64,000 nt of DNA from Bradyrhizobium sp. cir1 (lineage in GTDB: Bacteria > Pseudomonadota > Alphaproteobacteria > Rhizobiales > Xanthobacteraceae). This document shows, piece after piece, positions 15,225 to 24,819 of the stretch. The stretch covers positions 124,001-188,000 of the forward strand of contig NZ_JACIHE010000007.1 in assembly GCF_014198245.1 (NCBI RefSeq). Reading direction: 5' to 3'. The notes beneath the pieces were generated by a model. The model saw only the letters and a program-made list of their open reading frames with translations. It did no database searches and was not told where the DNA came from. The stretch's first letter is position 1. Every line of letters begins with the position of its first letter. The translations under genes and the position numbers were made by a program.

Positions 15225-16781
15225 TCAACGAATGATGTCGAAGCTGTAGTCAGTTTTGCCAAGAACGTTTGTCTTCTTGTCGATCTCATCGAAGATCTTG
15301 TCCAGGATCTTCACCAGCACATTCAGGCCGCCCTGATAGCCCCATAGGGGGGAGCGGTGATGGTGATGCCGATCAAAAACCGGAAAGCCGATGCGGATCA
15401 GTGGCGTTCCAGTATCGCGCTCCAGATACTTGCCGTAGGTGTTGCCAATCAGAAAATCGACTGGCTCGGTGAACAGGAGTGAGCGCATGTGCCAGAGGTC
15501 TCGGCCCGGATAGGCTTGGCAGCCCTGCCCAAATGGCGAGCTTGCAAACAGCACCTGCATTTTTTCGTGCCATGTCTTGCTGCCGTTCGTGGACAGCACA
15601 TGGGTCGGTTCGGCGCCGAGTTCGAGCAGAAACGCAGCCAACCCATAGCAAAGATCCGGATCGCCATAGATGGCGAACTTCTTGCCATGGATATGCGCGC
15701 TGGAGTCAGCGATGGCGTCGACCAGGCGGCCACGTTCTCGCGCGAGTTGCTCGGGAATCTCCTTGCCGCTGATGCGTGACAGCGCCACGATAAAGTCATC
15801 CGTTGCGGATAAGCCCACCGGGTAGTTGAAGGATACGACGTCCTGGCCATGCTCAGCCACGAATGGCAGCGTTTTTTCGGTGCACCACTGCTGCATGGAG
15901 ATCGTCGCCTTGGCGTGAACCGCGTTGGCCGCATCTTCCAGCGTCGTGCCTCCGTCATACATCCGGAATTCGCCGTCTGTCGGAGTATCGAAGACTTCGG
16001 AATTATCCGCGAGAATCGTGTGCTGGATGCCCATCAACGCCAAGATGCGCTTGATCTCGCGAAGGTTCCCGACGGTATAGCCATCGAACCCACCAATGAT
16101 GTTGATCGCCCCGTTCTGCTTGCGCTCCAGCTTCGGCGCTGTCCCGGCCTTACCGTCCCAAAAATGCTCCAGAATGCCCTTGAGCGCATTGTCATAACCA
16201 GTGACGTGGCTGCCTACGAACGCCGGCGTATGGGCGAATGGCACGTCGAAGTCCGCCGGAACCGAGCCTTTTTCTTTCGACGTTTTGATGAAGGCGTTGA
16301 GGTCATCGCCGATCACCTCGGCCATGCAGGTCGTGGAGACCGCAATCATCTTGGGTTTGTACATGTTGTAGCTGTTCGCGAGCCCGTCGATCATGTTGTT
16401 CAGGCCCCCGAATACGGCAGCGTCTTCCGTCATCGACGAGGAGACGCAGGAAGAAGGCTCCTTAAAGTGCCGCGACAGATGGCTGCGGTAATAAGCCACG
16501 CAGCCTTGCGAGCCGTGGACGAAGGGCAGCGTGCCCTCAAAGCCAACAGAGGCAAATACGGCGCCAAGCGGCTGGCATGCCTTGGCCGGATTTACCGCTA
16601 GCGCCTCCCGCGCAAAGTTCTTTTCGCGATATTCGGCCGTCTTCGTCCATTCCTTGATGCGTTCGACCTCGGCGGGATCGCGAGGATTCTCGAATATCTT
16701 CTTCTTGGCCAGCATCTGCTGGTATTCTGGACCGCGGAACAGCTCGAGATGATCGAGCACGTGTTCGGCACTCTGCGCCAT
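15225..16781 (-). CDS. nifK: Nitrogenase MoFe protein beta subunit NifK
   Basis: A 518-residue subunit that with NifD forms the alpha2beta2 MoFe protein, which reduces N2. P-cluster cysteines are visible at Cys69 (AKACQPLG), Cys94 (GSQGCVAYY) and Cys152 (STTCMAEVIGDD). The C-terminus GKTDYSFDIIR is typical. The gene follows nifD by 66 bases with no terminator, so they are co-transcribed. nifE follows 98 bases downstream. Confidence 0.98.
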   Translation of the reverse strand: MAQSAEHVLDHLELFRGPEYQQMLAKKKIFENPRDPAEVERIKEWTKTAEYREKNFAREALAVNPAKACQPLGAVFASVGFEGTLPFVHGSQGCVAYYRSHLSRHFKEPSSCVSSSMTEDAAVFGGLNNMIDGLANSYNMYKPKMIAVSTTCMAEVIGDDLNAFIKTSKEKGSVPADFDVPFAHTPAFVGSHVTGYDNALKGILEHFWDGKAGTAPKLERKQNGAINIIGGFDGYTVGNLREIKRILALMGIQHTILADNSEVFDTPTDGEFRMYDGGTTLEDAANAVHAKATISMQQWCTEKTLPFVAEHGQDVVSFNYPVGLSATDDFIVALSRISGKEIPEQLARERGRLVDAIADSSAHIHGKKFAIYGDPDLCYGLAAFLLELGAEPTHVLSTNGSKTWHEKMQVLFASSPFGQGCQAYPGRDLWHMRSLLFTEPVDFLIGNTYGKYLERDTGTPLIRIGFPVFDRHHHHRSPLWGYQGGLNVLVKILDKIFDEIDKKTNVLGKTDYSFDIIR

Positions 16782-16847
16782 TGTTGAAATCCTTCACTAT
16801 CGAGATTGGTGTCGCCCCGGCTTTCCCACAGAGCGCGATGAGTCGGT

Positions 16848-18350
16848 TTATTCTGCAGCCAGGAGCTTGGCTCTCGAAGCTTCCTTCCAGGGGGCCTTCG
16901 TTTTCTTCCAGACCGGCGAGTTGATGGCCATGTCCATGTCGCGCGCAAAGATCGCAAAGCCGTCATAGCCGTGATATGGGCCCGAATAGTCCCAGGAGTG
17001 CATCTGCCGGAACGGCACACCCATCTTTTGAAAAACGTATTTTTCCTTGATGCCCGAGCCGACGAGGTCAGGCTGGAGCTTTTCGACGAAGCGCTCGAAC
17101 TCGTAGCCATTGACGTCATCGTAGATGAGCGTGCTGTCCTTTACGTAGTGCTGAGCTGTGCGCTGATAGTCGTCGTTGTGACCGAACTCGTATCCGGTAC
17201 CAATGACTTCCATCCCGAGGTCCTCGTATGCGCCAATCACATGACGCGGACGGAGCCCGCCGACGTACAGCATCACCGTCTTGCCCTCCAGGCGCGGGCG
17301 ATATTTTGCGATCACGGCGTTCACCAGCGGTTGGTACTTTTCAATCACCCGCTCGGCGCCTTCCTTGATCTTGTCGTCGAAATAGCCCGCAATCTTGCGC
17401 AGCGACTCTGCGATCTTTGAAGGTCCGAAGAAGTTGTACTCGCACCAGGGGATGCCGAACTTCTCTTCCATGTGGCGTGAGATGTAGTTCATGGAACGGT
17501 AGCAATGCAGAATGTTGAGCTTTGCCTTCGGCGTTGCCTCGAGCTCAGCTAGCGAACCGTCGCCCGACCACTGCGCGATCACCCGCAGGCCCATCTCCTC
17601 TAGCAGAATTCGCGATGACCAGGCGTCGCCGCCGATATTGTAGTCTCCGATGATCGCAACATCGTACGGCGTCGGCTCAAAAGTTGGTTTGCCATCGGAC
17701 TCGAGCTTGTCGAAAATCCAATCGCGCACCGCGTCGTTGGCAATATGGTGGCCTAGTGACTGCGACACGCCCCGAAAGCCCTCACAACGGACCGGCACGA
17801 TGGTCTTGCCGCCATATTCCTTGGATTTTGCTCTCGACACGGCCTCGATGTCGTCACCGATCAATCCGATCGGGCATTCCGATTGGATCGTGATGCCGTT
17901 GTTGAGCGGAAACAGCTCCTGGATTTCATCAAGAATTTTGACCAGCTTTTTGTCGCCACCGAACACGATATCCTTTTCCTGGAAGTCCGAGGTGAACTGC
18001 AGGGTCACGAAGCTATCGATGCCCGTCGTGCCAACGTAATAATTGCGTCGCGAGCCCCACGAATACTGACCGCAGCCGACCGGGCCGTGGCTGATATGGA
18101 CCATGTCCTTGATCGGTCCCCAGACCACTCCCTTTGACCCTGCGTAGGCGCAGCCTCTGATCGTCATCACGCCAGGTATGGATTTGATGTTGGACTTCAC
18201 CCCGCAATCTGACTTGCCGGCTTGGTGAACGTTGAGGTGCTTGGCACGCCGTTTCGCGGTTTTCTCCGGATAGACCTTCAGCACCTCCTCGATCAGCTCT
18301 TTGTTGCGAGCCCTGATTTCTGCGATGCTCTGGGTCGTGGCGAGACTCAT
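16848..18350 (-). CDS. nifD: Nitrogenase MoFe protein alpha subunit NifD
   Basis: A 500-residue subunit with the start at 18350 behind AAGGA. P-cluster ligands are Cys67, Cys93 and Cys159. The FeMo-co ligands are Cys283 (LHCYRSMNY) and His451 (RQMHSWDYSGPYHGYDG). No nifH precedes it, the arrangement known in Bradyrhizobium where nifH is elsewhere. It heads the nifDKENX-DUF269-DUF683-fdxB operon from a sigma-54 promoter with two upstream NifA sites. Confidence 0.98.
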   Translation of the reverse strand: MSLATTQSIAEIRARNKELIEEVLKVYPEKTAKRRAKHLNVHQAGKSDCGVKSNIKSIPGVMTIRGCAYAGSKGVVWGPIKDMVHISHGPVGCGQYSWGSRRNYYVGTTGIDSFVTLQFTSDFQEKDIVFGGDKKLVKILDEIQELFPLNNGITIQSECPIGLIGDDIEAVSRAKSKEYGGKTIVPVRCEGFRGVSQSLGHHIANDAVRDWIFDKLESDGKPTFEPTPYDVAIIGDYNIGGDAWSSRILLEEMGLRVIAQWSGDGSLAELEATPKAKLNILHCYRSMNYISRHMEEKFGIPWCEYNFFGPSKIAESLRKIAGYFDDKIKEGAERVIEKYQPLVNAVIAKYRPRLEGKTVMLYVGGLRPRHVIGAYEDLGMEVIGTGYEFGHNDDYQRTAQHYVKDSTLIYDDVNGYEFERFVEKLQPDLVGSGIKEKYVFQKMGVPFRQMHSWDYSGPYHGYDGFAIFARDMDMAINSPVWKKTKAPWKEASRAKLLAAE

Positions 18351-18404
18351 CTGATGTCCTTCAAAGGTTAGCTGTTGCGAGGGCGGCTTCTTGAGCAAGA
18401 CTTT

Positions 18405-18420
18405 AGCAACGAGCATGCCA
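18405..18420 (-). promoter_or_regulatory. Sigma-54 (-24/-12) promoter of nifD
   Basis: The minus strand reads TGGCAT-GCTCG-TTGCT, with GG and GC ten bases apart. It lies 55-70 bases upstream of the nifD ATG. Confidence 0.88.
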
Positions 18421-18491
18421 GCGTCTCGTGAGCACCAAAAAACATAGCAAACAAAATCTCTTAGCGAGCCTCCTGCGGTGGGGGGGGGTGT

Positions 18492-18507
18492 TGTTGCGAA
18501 CCCGACA
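18492..18507. promoter_or_regulatory. NifA upstream activator sequence, nifD proximal site
   Basis: TGT-N10-ACA, about 72 bases upstream of the nifD -24 box. A tract of nine G residues (18480-18488) lies next to it on the promoter side. Confidence 0.78.
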
Positions 18508-18540
18508 TTAGCTTTGGGCAGAGAACTCTTGGTTTGGCTC

Positions 18541-18556
18541 TGTTCGAAATGAAACA
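18541..18556. promoter_or_regulatory. NifA upstream activator sequence, nifD distal site
   Basis: A second TGT-N10-ACA, 49 bases further upstream. Two sites ahead of nifD agree with what is known for B. japonicum nifD. The rest of 18557-18784 shows nothing coding. Confidence 0.72.
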
Positions 18557-18784
18557 AGGGCTGCCTATGCGTGAAATCGCCCGCCCCGCCCAATTCTCGA
18601 GCGTGTCCGCGATCGCAGTACTCTGCGATCGCGCTCGCCGAAGGCCCTGCACAGGAAGACCGGCCGCAAGAGCGGCTGGCCCACACAGGCCTGCCAATGC
18701 TGGCTATGCTTGCAGCGACCTACAGGTGCTTACCTGCTGCGATGCGATGAGGTGCCTGACCTCATCCAGCGTAGGCTCGCCGAA

Positions 18785-20032
18785 TCACGAGAACAGCTGC
18801 CGCGCCTTGATTAGCGCACGCACGAGCACATCGATCTCTTCGCGTGTATTGTAAAGTCCGAGGGACGTACGGCACGTTGCCAGCACGCCGAAGCGCTCAA
18901 GCAGCGGCATCGCACAATGGGTTCCCGCCCGCACCGCTACACCGGCGCGGTCGATGACGGTGGCAACATCATGCGCATGCGCTCCCTTCATATCAAAGGA
19001 AATGATCGGTCCCCTGTCGGCCGGGGTCCCGATCATACGCATGAAATTGATCTCCGCCAGCCTCTCCTGCGTGTAAGCGAGCAGTACGCTCTCGTGCCTG
19101 CGGATCTGCACCTTGCCTATTGAATTGATGTAATCGATAGCCGCTCCTAAACCGATGGCTTCGACGATCGGCGGCGTACCCGCTTCGAACCGGTGTGGCG
19201 GATCACCATAAATGACGCCGGAACGCGAGACCTCGCGGATCATCTCCCCGCCGCCATTGAAAGGCGGCATCGATACCAGATGCTCAGACTTGCCGTAAAG
19301 CACACCGATCCCAGTCGGACCATAGAGTTTGTGGCCCGTCATGACGTAGAAATCGCAATCCATGTCGCAGACGTCGGCGCTCAGGTGGACGCAAGCTTGC
19401 GAGCCGTCGACCAGAACCGGGATACCACGAGCATGCGCGATCCTCACCACCTCTTTCACCGGCAATACCGTGCCGAGCACGTTCGACATTTGTGTGATTG
19501 CAACCATCTTGGTGCGCGGGGTCAGCAGTCGCTCAAAATCCTCGAGCAAGAAGTTGCCCTCATCATCCACTGGCGCCCATTTGATCACTGCACCGAGTCG
19601 TTCCCTGAGAAGGTGCCATGGCACAATGTTGGAGTGGTGTTCCATAATCGAGAGAACGATCTCATCACCCGGGGTAATGCGTTCACGGCCAAACGTCTGG
19701 GCGACCAGATTGATTGCTTCCGTGGCGCTCCGAGTGAAGATGATCTCTTCGTTTGAACGCGCGTTCACAAACCGCGCAACCTTGGTACGGGCGCCTTCAT
19801 AAGCCTCGGTCGCCGCGTTAGCGAGGTAGTGCAAGCCGCGATGAACGTTGGCGTATTCGCTGGAGTACACCTGCATCATACGGTCAAGCACCGCGTTGGG
19901 CTTTTGCGCGGATGCAGCGTTATCGAGGTAAACAAGCGGCTTGCCGTACACCGTCATGCGGAGCGCAGGAAAGTCCGTACGTAGACGGTTGACGTCGTAA
20001 CTGCCATTGCTCACGGCGGGATGAGCGCTCAT
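18785..20032 (-). CDS. sufS: Cysteine desulfurase SufS
   Basis: A 415-residue class II cysteine desulfurase. VYLDNAASAQKP opens the enzyme. The PLP lysine is Lys235 in TGHKLYGPTG. The catalytic Cys373 lies in RAGTHCAMPLL, the compact SufS-type loop, unlike the longer NifS loop. It supplies persulfide sulfur to the SUF scaffold. Its ATG overlaps the sufD stop. It is last in the fdxN-sufBCDS operon; no SufE or SufU is seen nearby. Confidence 0.95.
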   Translation of the reverse strand: MSAHPAVSNGSYDVNRLRTDFPALRMTVYGKPLVYLDNAASAQKPNAVLDRMMQVYSSEYANVHRGLHYLANAATEAYEGARTKVARFVNARSNEEIIFTRSATEAINLVAQTFGRERITPGDEIVLSIMEHHSNIVPWHLLRERLGAVIKWAPVDDEGNFLLEDFERLLTPRTKMVAITQMSNVLGTVLPVKEVVRIAHARGIPVLVDGSQACVHLSADVCDMDCDFYVMTGHKLYGPTGIGVLYGKSEHLVSMPPFNGGGEMIREVSRSGVIYGDPPHRFEAGTPPIVEAIGLGAAIDYINSIGKVQIRRHESVLLAYTQERLAEINFMRMIGTPADRGPIISFDMKGAHAHDVATVIDRAGVAVRAGTHCAMPLLERFGVLATCRTSLGLYNTREEIDVLVRALIKARQLFS

Positions 20033-21351
20033 CGCCCCGCCTGCAGCCAGTGTTCAGCTTGAGCTGTCACAAAATCGCGCAGATTCTCGGAAGTGATCTC
20101 CTCAATCGACTCGCCAACGAAGGCTTTAATCAGCAACATCTTCGCATCCTTCTCGGATAGTCCCCGAGCGCGCAGATAGAATACGAGACTGTTGTCCAGC
20201 GCACCCGATGTCGCTCCGTGGCCGCAGGTCACGTCGTCAGCCAAGATTTCAAGTTCCGGCTTACTGTCGGCCTCGGCCTGGTCGGATAGGAGCAACGCTC
20301 GCGTCGTCAGGTTAGCGTCCGTCTTCCGGGCGGCAGGACGAACGACAATTCGGCCCTGAAATACCGAGCGGCCGCAATCGTCGATGACCGCGCGGAACTT
20401 CTCCCGACTGGTGCAATGTGGCACGGCGTGGTCGACCACCATCGTTGTGTCGGCGTGAAGCTCGTCCCTGATGAGATTAACGCCATTCGCCGAGACCTTG
20501 GTTCCCTCGCCAGCCAGCTTGATGAATCCCTGATAGCGGCTGATGGAGCCGCTGCAGGTCATGCTGAAGAGGTCGAGCTTAGCCCTGGCGCCGACTGCGA
20601 TGATCGCCGACGAGATATTCACGGCGTCAGAGGCAGCGGCTGCGACGCGGATGTGCGACAGGCTCGCCTCGTTACCAACCAGGGCGATTATCGCATCGTT
20701 GGCTTGATAGCCGCTCGCGCGTTCAGCCGAGACGAAACTTTCCACGATGGCCGCATGCGCTCCTTTACCAAGCTGTAGATACGACCGTGTAAAGGTGGAC
20801 ACCGACAGTGCGGTTGCGACGTGAACGATTTGAATTGGCCGCTTCACCGCGTTGCCGTCGGCGACCGTAATCACCAGGCCATCTGTCGCCATTGCGGCGT
20901 TGAGCGAGATAGCGGAATCGCTCGTCGTCGACAGCAGCAGACCTGCCATGTCGCCAGGGGACGAATTCTCCAGAACCTCTCGCAGCGACCGCACAACAAC
21001 TTCATTTTCCAGCCTGCCGAGATCAGATAGCTCCGGCGCGAATATGCCATCCACCATAACCAGTTTGACCGCCTGATCGACAGACACTTGCTCGGCCGAC
21101 ACCTTTGCGCGCACCAGCGCCTCCGCATCGGGTCGCGGAGCGAGTGGCAGCACCTCGCCGATCAGGGCGCGCAGATCTGTGTATTTCCAGTCCTCCATGC
21201 CCCGATGCGGGAGGCCGGTACGCTCGTAGACCTCAAATGCGCTCGCCCGGATTTGGGGGACAAGGCCTGCACCTGGCAGCCGTCCACGCGCCGCAGCGAA
21301 AACATTGCCAATTGAGCGTTCGGGGTCGGCTTTGGGCAAAACCTGCTTCAT
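20029..21351 (-). CDS. sufD: Fe-S assembly protein SufD
   Basis: A 440-residue beta-helix scaffold subunit. The N-terminal region has RTGLPHRGMEDWKYTDLR. The C-terminal core includes GRSVFQGRIVVRPAARKTDANLTTRALLLSDQAEADSKPELEILADDVTCGHGAT, characteristic of SufD/SufB. It binds SufB and SufC. It lies 17 bases after sufC and overlaps sufS. Confidence 0.94.
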   Translation of the reverse strand: MKQVLPKADPERSIGNVFAAARGRLPGAGLVPQIRASAFEVYERTGLPHRGMEDWKYTDLRALIGEVLPLAPRPDAEALVRAKVSAEQVSVDQAVKLVMVDGIFAPELSDLGRLENEVVVRSLREVLENSSPGDMAGLLLSTTSDSAISLNAAMATDGLVITVADGNAVKRPIQIVHVATALSVSTFTRSYLQLGKGAHAAIVESFVSAERASGYQANDAIIALVGNEASLSHIRVAAAASDAVNISSAIIAVGARAKLDLFSMTCSGSISRYQGFIKLAGEGTKVSANGVNLIRDELHADTTMVVDHAVPHCTSREKFRAVIDDCGRSVFQGRIVVRPAARKTDANLTTRALLLSDQAEADSKPELEILADDVTCGHGATSGALDNSLVFYLRARGLSEKDAKMLLIKAFVGESIEEITSENLRDFVTAQAEHWLQAGR

Positions 21352-21368
21352 CGGAGTCCCTAGAGCCG

Positions 21369-22121
21369 TCAGGCCGCGTCTTCGAATTGGGCGTAGCCAG
21401 AAGCCTCAAGCTCCAGCGCGAGTTCCTTGCCGGCGCTCTTCATGATCCGCCCTCTCGACATCACGTGCACAACGTCCGGCACGACATGGTCGAGAAGCCG
21501 CCGATAGTGCGTGATCACGATCATCGCTCGTTCCGGCGAACGCAAGGCGTTGATGCCGCTGGCGACGATACGCAGCGCGTCGATGTCGAGGCCGGAATCG
21601 ATCTCGTCAAGGATGCACAGACTCGGCTCGAACAACGCCATCTGCAAAATTTCGTTGCGCTTCTTCTCGCCGCCGGAGAATCCGACATTGACGCCACGCT
21701 TGAGCATGTCCTGGGGAATGTTGAGCGATCCGGCCACCTCGCGGATTCTTTTCAGAAATTCGGGGGTGGAGAATTCCTGTTGGTCCCGCGCCTTCCGCTG
21801 GGCGTTCAGTGCCGCCCGCAGGAAGTTCATGGTGGTCACGCCGGGGATCTCGACCGGATACTGGAATCCCAGGAACACGCCCTTGGCGGCGCGTTCATTT
21901 GGCTCCATCCGCAACAGGTTCTCGCCCCTGAACAGGATTTGTCCGCCGGTGATCTCATAACCGAGCTTTCCGGCGATGACGTGGGACAGCGTCGACTTGC
22001 CGGAGCCGTTCGGCCCCATGATCGCGTGCACCTCACCTGCATCGACGTTAAGATCGAGGCCGCGAATAACTTCGCGGTCTTCGACACCAACATGCAAATC
22101 TCGGATTTCGAGTAGCGCCAT
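21369..22121 (-). CDS. sufC: Fe-S assembly ATPase SufC
   Basis: A 250-residue ABC-type ATPase. Walker A is GPNGSGKST (residues 36-44). The signature region is VGFSGGEKKRNEILQ and Walker B is LCILDEIDSGLD. It drives SufBCD conformational changes in the cytoplasm and is not a transporter. It sits 64 bases after sufB. Confidence 0.96.
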   Translation of the reverse strand: MALLEIRDLHVGVEDREVIRGLDLNVDAGEVHAIMGPNGSGKSTLSHVIAGKLGYEITGGQILFRGENLLRMEPNERAAKGVFLGFQYPVEIPGVTTMNFLRAALNAQRKARDQQEFSTPEFLKRIREVAGSLNIPQDMLKRGVNVGFSGGEKKRNEILQMALFEPSLCILDEIDSGLDIDALRIVASGINALRSPERAMIVITHYRRLLDHVVPDVVHVMSRGRIMKSAGKELALELEASGYAQFEDAA

Positions 22122-22185
22122 TCTGATCTGATCCCTGAAATGTCGTCTGGCGAGCCGCCTTCGAGGGGGCTCGCGGGAGGTTTGG

Positions 22186-23682
22186 TTATCCGACAGATCC
22201 GTCGAGCGAGATCGAGATTAGCTTCTGGGCCTCCACTGCGAACTCCATCGGCAGTTTTTGCAGAACTTGCTTGACGAAGCCGTTGACGACGAGCCCGACA
22301 GCCTCTTCCTGCGAAAGGCCACGCTGGATGCAGTAGAACAGCACGTCCTCGGAGATCTTCGAGGTCGTCGCTTCGTGCTCGAACGTCGCCGAGGAGTTCT
22401 TCGCCTCGATGTACGGCACGGTGTGCGCGCCGCATTTATCGCCGATCAACAGCGAGTCGCAGGCGGTGAAGTTGCGCGCCCCTAGCGCCTTCCGATGCGC
22501 GGTGACGAGACCGCGATAGGTGTTCTGCGACTTGCCGGCGGCGATGCCCTTGGAGATGATGCGGCTCGACGTGTTCTTGCCGAGATGGATCATCTTGGTG
22601 CCCGAGTCGACCTGCTGGAAGCCGTTCGAGATCGCGATCGAATAGAACTCACCGCGCGAGTTGTCGCCGCGCAGGATGCAGCTCGGATATTTCCAGGTGA
22701 TCGCAGATCCCGTCTCGACCTGGGTCCAGGAGATCTTGGAGTTGGCGCCGCGACAGTCGCCACGCTTGGTGACGAAATTGTAGATGCCGCCCTTGCCTTC
22801 CGAATTGCCGGGATACCAGTTCTGCACCGTCGAATATTTGATCTCGGCATCGTCGAGCGCGACGAGCTCGACCACGGCCGCATGCAGCTGGTTCTCGTCG
22901 CGCTGCGGCGCGGTGCAGCCCTCGAGATAGGAGACGTAGGAGCCCTTGTCGGCGATGATCAGCGTGCGCTCGAACTGGCCGGTGTTGCGCTCGTTGATGC
23001 GGAAATAGGTCGACAGCTCCATCGGGCAGCGCACGCCCGGCGGCACGTAGACGAACGAGCCGTCGGAGAACACCGCCGAGTTCAGCGTCGCATAGAAATT
23101 GTCCGAGGTCGGAACCACCGAACCGAGATACTTCTGCACCAGCTCGGGGTGCTCGCGGATCGCCTCCGAGATCGGCATGAAGATCACGCCGGCCTTCTTC
23201 AGCTCCGCCTTGAACGTGGTCGCAACCGAGACCGAATCGAAGACAGCATCGACCGCGATCTTGCGGCGCGCCGGGTCTTCCTCGCCCGGCTTCGGCTCGA
23301 CGCCTTCGAGCATGGCGACTTCCCGCAAGGGAATGCCGAGCTTTTCGTAGGTCTTCAGGATCTCCGGATCGACCTCGTCCAGGGACGAGACCGACTTCTT
23401 CGGCTTGGGGGCCGCGTAATAATAGAGGTCCTGGAAGTCGATCTTGGGATAGTCGACGCGCGCCCAGGTCGGCTCGGTCATGGTCAGCCAGCGCCGATAA
23501 GCCTTGAGCCGCCACTGGAGCATCCAGGCGGGCTCGTTCTTCTTCTGCGAGATGAATTTTACGATCTCTTCCGACAGCCCCTTCGGGGCCTTCTCGGAGT
23601 CGATCAGGGTCTCAAACCCATAACGATACTGGTCGACGTCGATGCGCTTCACGCGCTCGACCGTCTCTTGTACGGCTACCAT
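22186..23682 (-). CDS. sufB: Fe-S assembly scaffold SufB
   Basis: A 498-residue scaffold protein; the ATG at 23682 is preferred to a GTG four codons upstream because GGAG precedes it. Motifs include YRYGFETLIDSEKAPKGLSEE, PPGVRCPMELSTYFRIN and the C-terminal GDKCGAHTVPYIEAKNSSATFEHEA. Codon use is visibly richer in third-position G and C than in sufD and the nif genes, so it may have a chromosomal origin; this is a by-eye judgement. It is the first suf gene after fdxN. Confidence 0.95.
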   Translation of the reverse strand: MVAVQETVERVKRIDVDQYRYGFETLIDSEKAPKGLSEEIVKFISQKKNEPAWMLQWRLKAYRRWLTMTEPTWARVDYPKIDFQDLYYYAAPKPKKSVSSLDEVDPEILKTYEKLGIPLREVAMLEGVEPKPGEEDPARRKIAVDAVFDSVSVATTFKAELKKAGVIFMPISEAIREHPELVQKYLGSVVPTSDNFYATLNSAVFSDGSFVYVPPGVRCPMELSTYFRINERNTGQFERTLIIADKGSYVSYLEGCTAPQRDENQLHAAVVELVALDDAEIKYSTVQNWYPGNSEGKGGIYNFVTKRGDCRGANSKISWTQVETGSAITWKYPSCILRGDNSRGEFYSIAISNGFQQVDSGTKMIHLGKNTSSRIISKGIAAGKSQNTYRGLVTAHRKALGARNFTACDSLLIGDKCGAHTVPYIEAKNSSATFEHEATTSKISEDVLFYCIQRGLSQEEAVGLVVNGFVKQVLQKLPMEFAVEAQKLISISLDGSVG

Positions 23683-23876
23683 TGCCCGCTCCACTCGCGC
23701 AACGACAACTCCCGCTGGCGAGGACTCCGCCGCAATCTATCTGAGCGGATCGCGCAAGTTGCCGCCGACTCGGGGCCAGCGAGTGAGAGAAACAGAAGAC
23801 GGATCCAAAAGGCGGCGGCTGTCGATCGCGTTTTCATCATGTTTTGCGCCCGAGCTCCTCTCATCGGCTACCCCAC

Positions 23877-24071
23877 CTATGCCGGCACGCAGGTATCGGG
23901 CACCGGGCAAACGACGGCGCATTGCGGCGCGTCAAAGTGCCCCTCACATTGAGTACACTGGGTCGGATTGATCACATATATGTCGTTCTTCAGGTTGATC
24001 GCGGCATTGGGACATTCGAACTCACATGCACCGCAGACGGTGCACTGGGATGCGATTATCTTGTAGGCCAT
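23877..24071 (-). CDS. fdxN: 2[4Fe-4S] ferredoxin FdxN
   Basis: A 64-residue ferredoxin starting MAYKIIASQCTVCGACEFECP. The second motif is CTQCEGHFDAPQCAVVCP, again with the nif-type long spacing. It closely resembles FrxA at 2.2 kb. A B. japonicum fdxN near nifD is a known NifA target needed for full symbiotic nitrogen fixation; by position this is its likely counterpart, though that is inference. It is the first gene ahead of sufBCDS, with a 194-base gap to sufB. Confidence 0.88.
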   Translation of the reverse strand: MAYKIIASQCTVCGACEFECPNAAINLKNDIYVINPTQCTQCEGHFDAPQCAVVCPVPDTCVPA

Positions 24072-24115
24072 CACTGCGATTCCACGAGCGAAAGTTGCGG
24101 GACAGTTACTGGCTT

Positions 24116-24130
24116 TCAAGTCTTGTGCCA
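24116..24130 (-). promoter_or_regulatory. Sigma-54-like promoter of fdxN(-sufBCDS), imperfect -12
   Basis: The minus strand reads TGGCAC-AAGAC-TTGA. The -24 box is perfect and the spacing is right, but the invariant GC of the -12 box is GA. It lies 45-59 bases upstream of the fdxN ATG. Confidence 0.5.
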
Positions 24131-24190
24131 GACAGTTTAACTTGATTTGTCTGGGCTATTTTCGAGAACGCACGTCCCGTCTCGACACGG

Positions 24191-24206
24191 TGTCGCAAAT
24201 CCTACA
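24191..24206. promoter_or_regulatory. NifA upstream activator sequence for fdxN
   Basis: TGT-N10-ACA about 62 bases upstream of the -24 box. The remaining stretch to 24753 has no recognisable gene. Confidence 0.6.
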
Positions 24207-24753
24207 CCGCGCATGACAGTAGCTTGCGCTCGATGCCGTGGTTTGCGCATGGTCGATCTCACGGCAGTCAGCGATCAGGTGAACCGCGTTCGCCAGGCTC
24301 AGGGAACGATCTGCGATCCTTGCTAAGGCCGCCGTGCCGCGGCGATGATGGATGCGCCGCGCGACTTCAAAAAGTTCTCCGCCGGTCTGTCAGGTTGACC
24401 CCGAGCCGCATCTTGATGGTTCCACTCACCGGGCAGCGGCGGCTTCGGCGACAGCACCACGGTAACCCGCGCAGTCATCACCGGCCCGGTTGGCGTCTCC
24501 ACAGACAGTCAGAATCGCGGCGATCGGGCCAGACAAAGTCGGTCCGGTGATCGCGGTCTCCCAGCGGACCCGCAGGACGCATTCTCAATTGCCTTGGATT
24601 ACCTGGCAAAAGCGGCATTCATATGCGCTGTATGGACCGAAAGTACATTGTCTCGCATCGTGCGGGGACTAAAGCCAGGCGTTCGTCTGGTGATCCTCCG
24701 CTTCGTTCCAAGTTCGAAATGCATGCGGGCGCCGGTCAGCAGATCGATGGAGC

Positions 24754-24779
24754 CGAAAAAAAAGCCACCCCGAAGGGTG
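24754..24779 (-). terminator. Rho-independent terminator of ald
   Basis: On the minus strand a seven-base-pair GCCACCC/GGGTGGC stem with a TTCG tetraloop is followed by eight T. It begins 41 bases after the ald stop. Confidence 0.9.
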
Positions 24780-24819
24780 GCCTAAGTCAGGGAGGAAACG
24801 CCCGTAAGGGCCTCTGGGA

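Noticed and set aside
22495..23952. A 485-codon plus-strand frame opposite sufB
   Set aside because: It is an antisense artefact of the high third-position G and C of sufB. Its Arg/Asp/His-rich translation has no domain.
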